A stretch of 64,000 bases of DNA, taken from Alkalimonas mucilaginosa. GTDB taxonomy: Bacteria > Pseudomonadota > Gammaproteobacteria > Enterobacterales > Alteromonadaceae. Position numbers and translations under genes: made by a program. The DNA is taken from positions 186,001-250,000 of the forward strand of contig NZ_JAUGZK010000002.1 in assembly GCF_036327005.1 (NCBI RefSeq), in the 5' to 3' direction. The notes under the pieces are model-generated. The model worked only from the letters and a program-made list of their open reading frames with translations. It had not been told where the DNA came from and ran no database searches. Numbering within the stretch: the stretch's first letter is position 1; the number at the start of each line of letters is the position of its first letter. Below, piece after piece: positions 60,829 through 64,000 of this stretch.

Positions 60829-61269
60829 CTAATGGTTTGCCTGGCAACGATGACAAATACCGTGTGCTTCTATCGTTTGTCGGCGGATACGAAAGCCTTC
60901 TTTAGCAGCTTGCTCGGTAAAAGCGTGATCCAGGCTGTGCGAGTGCAGTTCAGTGACATGGCCACACTGCTCGCAAATCAGCAATTGCGCCGGGTGTTGA
61001 TGATCAAAATGCTGGCACAGCATAAACGCATTGCTGGATTCAATCTTGTGAATAAAGCCCTGCTCAGTCAGGAAGTCCAGTGCCCGGTAGATGGTGGCTG
61101 GTTTAGCTCCCGGCTCGGTTTGTTTTAGCTCTTCCAGCAGCTCATAGGCGCCAACACCGCTTTCTGTTTTTGCCAACAGACGAAATACTTTCTCGCGGAT
61201 AGCTGTAAAACGACTGCCTTTTTGCATGCAGACCAAACGCGCTTTATCAACCAGAACTTCAACCGACAT
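60829..61269 (-). CDS. zur: Zinc uptake regulator, Fur family
   Basis: 146 residues. Winged helix with TAIREKVFRLLAKTESGVGAYELL and KPATIYRALDFLTEQGFIHKIESSNAF, typical of Zur and not Fur. Structural zinc site C99-x2-C102 and C139-x2-C142, plus HFDHQHPAQLLICEQCG. It represses zinc import genes when zinc is plentiful. GGAG precedes the ATG. Confidence 0.9.
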   Translation of the reverse strand: MSVEVLVDKARLVCMQKGSRFTAIREKVFRLLAKTESGVGAYELLEELKQTEPGAKPATIYRALDFLTEQGFIHKIESSNAFMLCQHFDHQHPAQLLICEQCGHVTELHSHSLDHAFTEQAAKEGFRIRRQTIEAHGICHRCQANH

Positions 61270-61469
61270 TACAGGCTCCTGTAGATTACTTCATTCAGTT
61301 TAACATAGTGGGCTAAAGTTGCATCTGGCAATTTCATGACAAAGTGCAGGGTTAAAAGCAAAGGGTTAAGCTGCCAGGTATACAAGCAGTTATGAGCAGT
61401 GATGGTTTAAACGGCTGAGGTATTGTCTGATTGTGAAAAGCAGCAGGGGCCAGAGCCCCCTTAGCTTTA

Positions 61470-61799
61470 TTATGGGTTGATGCGAATACCACCATAGGAC
61501 TTGATGGCTAGGTTAGCGTTACCTTTTAAACGTGCCGCTACTTCTTCTTCAAAGTCTGCCATGTATTGGTGGACATCATCGCGAAACTGTTCGTCGGCCT
61601 GAGTACGAGCAGTCACATCTGGGATGATATCAATTTCACAGGCCCGTTCGCAGAGCTTATGCGATCTGGGTAGCATGGCCTGCGCGACATCCATTTCTAT
61701 TGTTGAGAGAATTGCTTGTTTGCAGCTAAGTTGCCGATAAAGGTAAAAACAGGCAGTCACACTGCACATAATTGTTGTTGAAACAATAAGTGCTAACAT
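61470..61799 (-). CDS. Hypothetical membrane-anchored protein
   Basis: 109 residues from ATG 61799, overlapping the previous gene's stop by seven bases. A hydrophobic N-terminus (LALIVSTTIMCSVTACFYLYR, about 2-22) and a soluble remainder with C26, C50 and C54 and an acidic C-terminal half (QYMADFEEEVAARL). No family recognised. A G/C-rich hairpin follows on the minus strand (around 61440-61465). Confidence 0.6.
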   Translation of the reverse strand: MLALIVSTTIMCSVTACFYLYRQLSCKQAILSTIEMDVAQAMLPRSHKLCERACEIDIIPDVTARTQADEQFRDDVHQYMADFEEEVAARLKGNANLAIKSYGGIRINP

Positions 61800-62281
61800 T
61801 GATAAGCTTCCTTAATTTTATAAGATAGCAATGAGAAAATCCAAAGCCCAACTGCCAGCACAACCGCAATATTGATGGCTGGAACTCCATATTTGTAAAT
61901 ACTAGCAAGCAGATCGGTCTGGAAGATAATACGATCAAAATAACGTGCTGCTTGTAATGAAGCTGAAGCAACCATGCACAGCGCAATGTATTTAGTTAAG
62001 GGTTCGACCACCCACTTATTAGATGAATGGGTAATTACAATCACAGCTAATGCTATAGTATCAATCACAATCCAAGTCAGATACCACAAGTTTCTGGCCA
62101 AGTATTGATCTGACATCTGCAAAATCATAGGGGCTAATTTATCCATAACTAGAACTGCTATAACCCAGATCAGTAGTGTGAATCGTGATGACTTTCCAGC
62201 AGTTAAAAACATGGCTAATATCAATGAAATCACACAAAATAGCCAAAAATAGCTGGCTGCACCAGTGATAAAAGACCCCAT
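61793..62281 (-). CDS. Hypothetical integral membrane protein
   Basis: 162 residues from ATG 62281, five bases after AAGGAG. Five hydrophobic segments at about 8-27, 31-49, 66-84, 98-110 and 130-152. Charged and aromatic residues in the loops; no known family. Probably co-transcribed with 61470 downstream and with the small gene at 62296 upstream (14-base gap). Confidence 0.65.
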   Translation of the reverse strand: MGSFITGAASYFWLFCVISLILAMFLTAGKSSRFTLLIWVIAVLVMDKLAPMILQMSDQYLARNLWYLTWIVIDTIALAVIVITHSSNKWVVEPLTKYIALCMVASASLQAARYFDRIIFQTDLLASIYKYGVPAINIAVVLAVGLWIFSLLSYKIKEAYQC

Positions 62282-62295
62282 GTATTCTCCTTAAG

Positions 62296-62541
62296 TTATC
62301 CGCTTTTCGCGGGTGGTTCATTACCCCAGCCGTGTCCAAGTGGTTGTGCTTGCTGACCACCTGAATCAGTACTTTTGGCTTCTGCAGACAGCTTTTGCAG
62401 CGCTTCTGCAGACAAGGTCACTCTATCGCTCTGGGTTGCAGGCTGTTGTTGGATGACGGCAGCATTCTGTTGTGTTTCTACTTTGGTGCTGTTAGTCGGG
62501 TTTTGCAGCGTCTGTAACGACGGGTTATTACTGATCTCCAT
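62296..62541 (-). CDS. Hypothetical small Gln/Ser/Pro-rich protein
   Basis: 81 residues from ATG 62541, five bases after GGAG. Low-complexity, probably unfolded, with one helix DRVTLSAEALQKLSAEAK; ends HGWGNEPPAKSG. The DRVTLS motif also starts the structured part of FlgM-type and other small proteins, but the likeness is too slight to name it. First of a three-gene operon. Confidence 0.6.
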   Translation of the reverse strand: MEISNNPSLQTLQNPTNSTKVETQQNAAVIQQQPATQSDRVTLSAEALQKLSAEAKSTDSGGQQAQPLGHGWGNEPPAKSG

Positions 62542-62732
62542 AAATACTCCGTAGCTTGGTTAGAACATGACAACAGCACTACTGTACACCAGTACCGGGT
62601 AAATTGGTTCCGATAAAAATCTGATATTTTCCTGCGCAGCATGTTTTCGTCATGCTGGTGCTTTGGTGTACTCGCTTCAGTGCGCCGTTCAGTGGTAAAA
62701 TAGTCAGCTGTGTTGTTGTCTGAGAGATTGTT

Positions 62733-63704
62733 TTGACTACCGCCATTGATCACACCTTTTCCATTGCCCCGATGTTAGATTGGACAGACCGGCATTGCCG
62801 CTATTTTCACCGCTTGTTGTCGCAGCGGGCGGTACTTTACACCGAAATGGTCACTACGGGCGCTATTATTCATGGCAAAGGCGATTATCTGGCTTACAAC
62901 GAGCAGGAACACCCACTGGTGTTGCAACTGGGCGGCTCGGACCCTGCGGATATGGCGCACTGTGCCAGAATGGCTGCCGAGCGTGGCTACGATGAGGTCA
63001 ATATCAATGTTGGTTGCCCATCGGATCGTGTTCAAAACGGCATGTTTGGCGCTTGTCTGATGGCGCGTCCGGAGCTGGTAGCGTCTTGTGTAGCAGAAAT
63101 GAAGCTGCGGGCCGATATTCCGGTGACGGTAAAAACCCGTATTGGTATTGACGAGCAGGACAGCTACGAGTTTTTAACTACCCTGATAGAACAATGTGCA
63201 GCGGCTGGTTGCGAACATTTTATTATTCATGCCCGCAAAGCCTGGTTAAAAGGCTTAAGCCCGAAAGAAAACCGCGAGATCCCACCGCTCGATTACCCTC
63301 GGGTGCATCAATTAAAGCGGGACTACCCGCATTTAAGCTTTTCGCTCAATGGCGGCCTAAAAAGCATCGAGGCTTGCCAGCAGCAACTGACTGATTTGGA
63401 TGGCGTGATGGTGGGCCGTGAGGTCTACACCAACCCCTGGCTGCTCAGTCAGGTTGATGAACAGCTCTATGGTGAGGCTGCTTTTGTTAAAACGCCCTTT
63501 GAGGTGGTGGAGCAGATGATTCCTTACATTGAACAGCACATGCAGCAGGGGGCTCGTTTTTGGCAGATTGCCCGCCATATGTTAGGGCTATTTCAGGGCG
63601 TGCCTGGTGCCAGGCAGTGGCGACGTACTTTATCGGAGCGAGGTCACTTGCCAGAATCGGGACCTGAATTGCTGTTATCCGCATTGGCACAAGTGCGCCG
63701 TTGA
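62733..63704 (+). CDS. dusA: tRNA-dihydrouridine(20/20a) synthase
   Basis: 323 residues from a TTG at 62733, seven bases after GAGAG; the next in-frame ATG would cut off the first barrel strand (FSIAPMLDWTDRHCRYFHRLL). Flavin barrel with the catalytic Cys in INVGCPSDRVQNGMFGACLM, VKTRIGIDEQDSYEFL, HARKAWLKGLSPKENREIPPL and FSLNGGLKSIEA, all specific to DusA. Upstream neighbours run away from it. Confidence 0.93.
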   Translation: MTTAIDHTFSIAPMLDWTDRHCRYFHRLLSQRAVLYTEMVTTGAIIHGKGDYLAYNEQEHPLVLQLGGSDPADMAHCARMAAERGYDEVNINVGCPSDRVQNGMFGACLMARPELVASCVAEMKLRADIPVTVKTRIGIDEQDSYEFLTTLIEQCAAAGCEHFIIHARKAWLKGLSPKENREIPPLDYPRVHQLKRDYPHLSFSLNGGLKSIEACQQQLTDLDGVMVGREVYTNPWLLSQVDEQLYGEAAFVKTPFEVVEQMIPYIEQHMQQGARFWQIARHMLGLFQGVPGARQWRRTLSERGHLPESGPELLLSALAQVRR

Positions 63705-63861
63705 GCGGGCTGTTACATTCTTCCCATTCTGTGGTGAATTTGACTAATTCAGTGGTCATATTCGCTAATCATGAATAGTGCAACTGGTTCATCATCAGTA
63801 AAAAAGTCATGGTCGATTGTAATGGATTGATTTTTATGGATAAATATCAGTATCCAAAACT

Positions 63862-63876
63862 TGGCACAGCGCTTGA
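63862..63876 (+). promoter_or_regulatory. Sigma-54-like promoter candidate
   Basis: TGGCACAGCGCTTGA has the -24 TGGCAC and, five bases on, TTGA where TTGC is usual. It lies 46 bases before the next ATG. The remainder of the 217 bases after dusA shows no gene. Confidence 0.3.
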
Positions 63877-63880
63877 AATA

Positions 63881-63912
63881 CCTTGATTGTCATAGTGACC
63901 AAACAATCAAGG
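63881..63912 (+). promoter_or_regulatory. Leader hairpin covering the ribosome-binding site
   Basis: CCTTGATTGT (63881-63890) and ACAATCAAGG (63903-63912) form a perfect 10-bp stem with a 12-base loop. The right arm holds the first four bases of the AAGGAG site (63909-63914) of the next gene. Confidence 0.55.
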
Positions 63913-63921
63913 AGAACGACC

Positions 63922-64000
63922 ATGAACCCCAAAATGATGCTAACTGCCGCTGTTGTTTTTTGTGCCACTGCTTTTGTACCGGCCCAAGCCAATGAGATCA
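63922..64000 (+). CDS. Exported protein, start only
   Basis: The first 26 codons before the window ends. MNPKMMLTAAVVFCATAFVPAQA is a Sec signal peptide with cleavage after AQA; the mature part starts NEI. A strong AAGGAG stands seven bases before the ATG. What the protein does cannot be told. Confidence 0.75.
   Translation, partial: MNPKMMLTAAVVFCATAFVPAQANEI

Overview
The window looks like chromosomal DNA of a Gram-negative gammaproteobacterium of about 50% GC, most like the Alteromonadales/Chromatiaceae group. The signs are an outer-membrane porin, lipoproteins, the rpsF-priB-rpsR-rplI cluster with PriB, the glpE-glpG-FliL-like-ubiC-ubiA block, and E. coli-like queA-tgt-yajC-secDF, zur, alr and dnaB. 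Genus assignment is inference.

Bases 1 to 23,200 are almost wholly about phosphate. A divergent low-molecular-weight phosphatase/arsenate-reductase-like gene (cut by the left edge) faces pstS-pstC-pstA-pstB-phoU, a porin, phoB and phoR. Pho boxes of the 7-4-7 type stand before the left gene, pstS, pstC, the porin, phoB and ppk. In four of them a -10-like hexamer begins after exactly 10 bases. A HEPN/MNT toxin-antitoxin pair lies tail-to-tail with phoR; its nucleotidyltransferase partner carries what looks like the C-terminal region of a type I restriction HsdR subunit. Then come tag, ppx and ppk on the minus strand, a GcvR-like ACT protein, and a second complete pstSCAB-phoU operon followed by a Na/Pi cotransporter gene. 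The second pst operon has no Pho box that I can find.

Bases 23,200 to 37,050 hold a secreted subtilase, oxyR, a periplasmic binding-protein-like gene, queA-tgt-yajC-secD-secF, a rhodanese gene, suhB and a large secreted lipoprotein gene. Bases 37,170 to 41,800 are an accessory island: a 5'-truncated RHS gene with a unique C-terminal tail, an overlapping small membrane-protein gene (candidate immunity), a REP-associated transposase element with 23-bp perfect inverted ends and a frameshifted transposase, an ankyrin-like gene whose first codons seem to lie on the other side of that element, another small membrane protein, and a ParD/ParE pair with a frameshift at the toxin's C-terminus.

From 41,850 to the right edge the genes are mostly housekeeping: dusC, ppiC, a small DUF2256 gene nested over the ppiC start, an HDOD protein, M48 peptidase plus LemA, glpE-glpG, a FliL-like protein, ubiC-ubiA, a 2OG oxygenase, DUF3833 and DUF2721 proteins, a Gln-rich coiled-coil protein, DUF2007/DUF416/rlmB, rpsF-priB-rpsR-rplI, dnaB, alr, cheX, zur, a three-gene cluster of unknown function, dusA, and the start of an exported protein gene whose ribosome-binding site sits in a hairpin arm. 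I recognised no rRNA, tRNA or CRISPR array. Most function calls rest on recognition of family motifs by eye; no database search was run.
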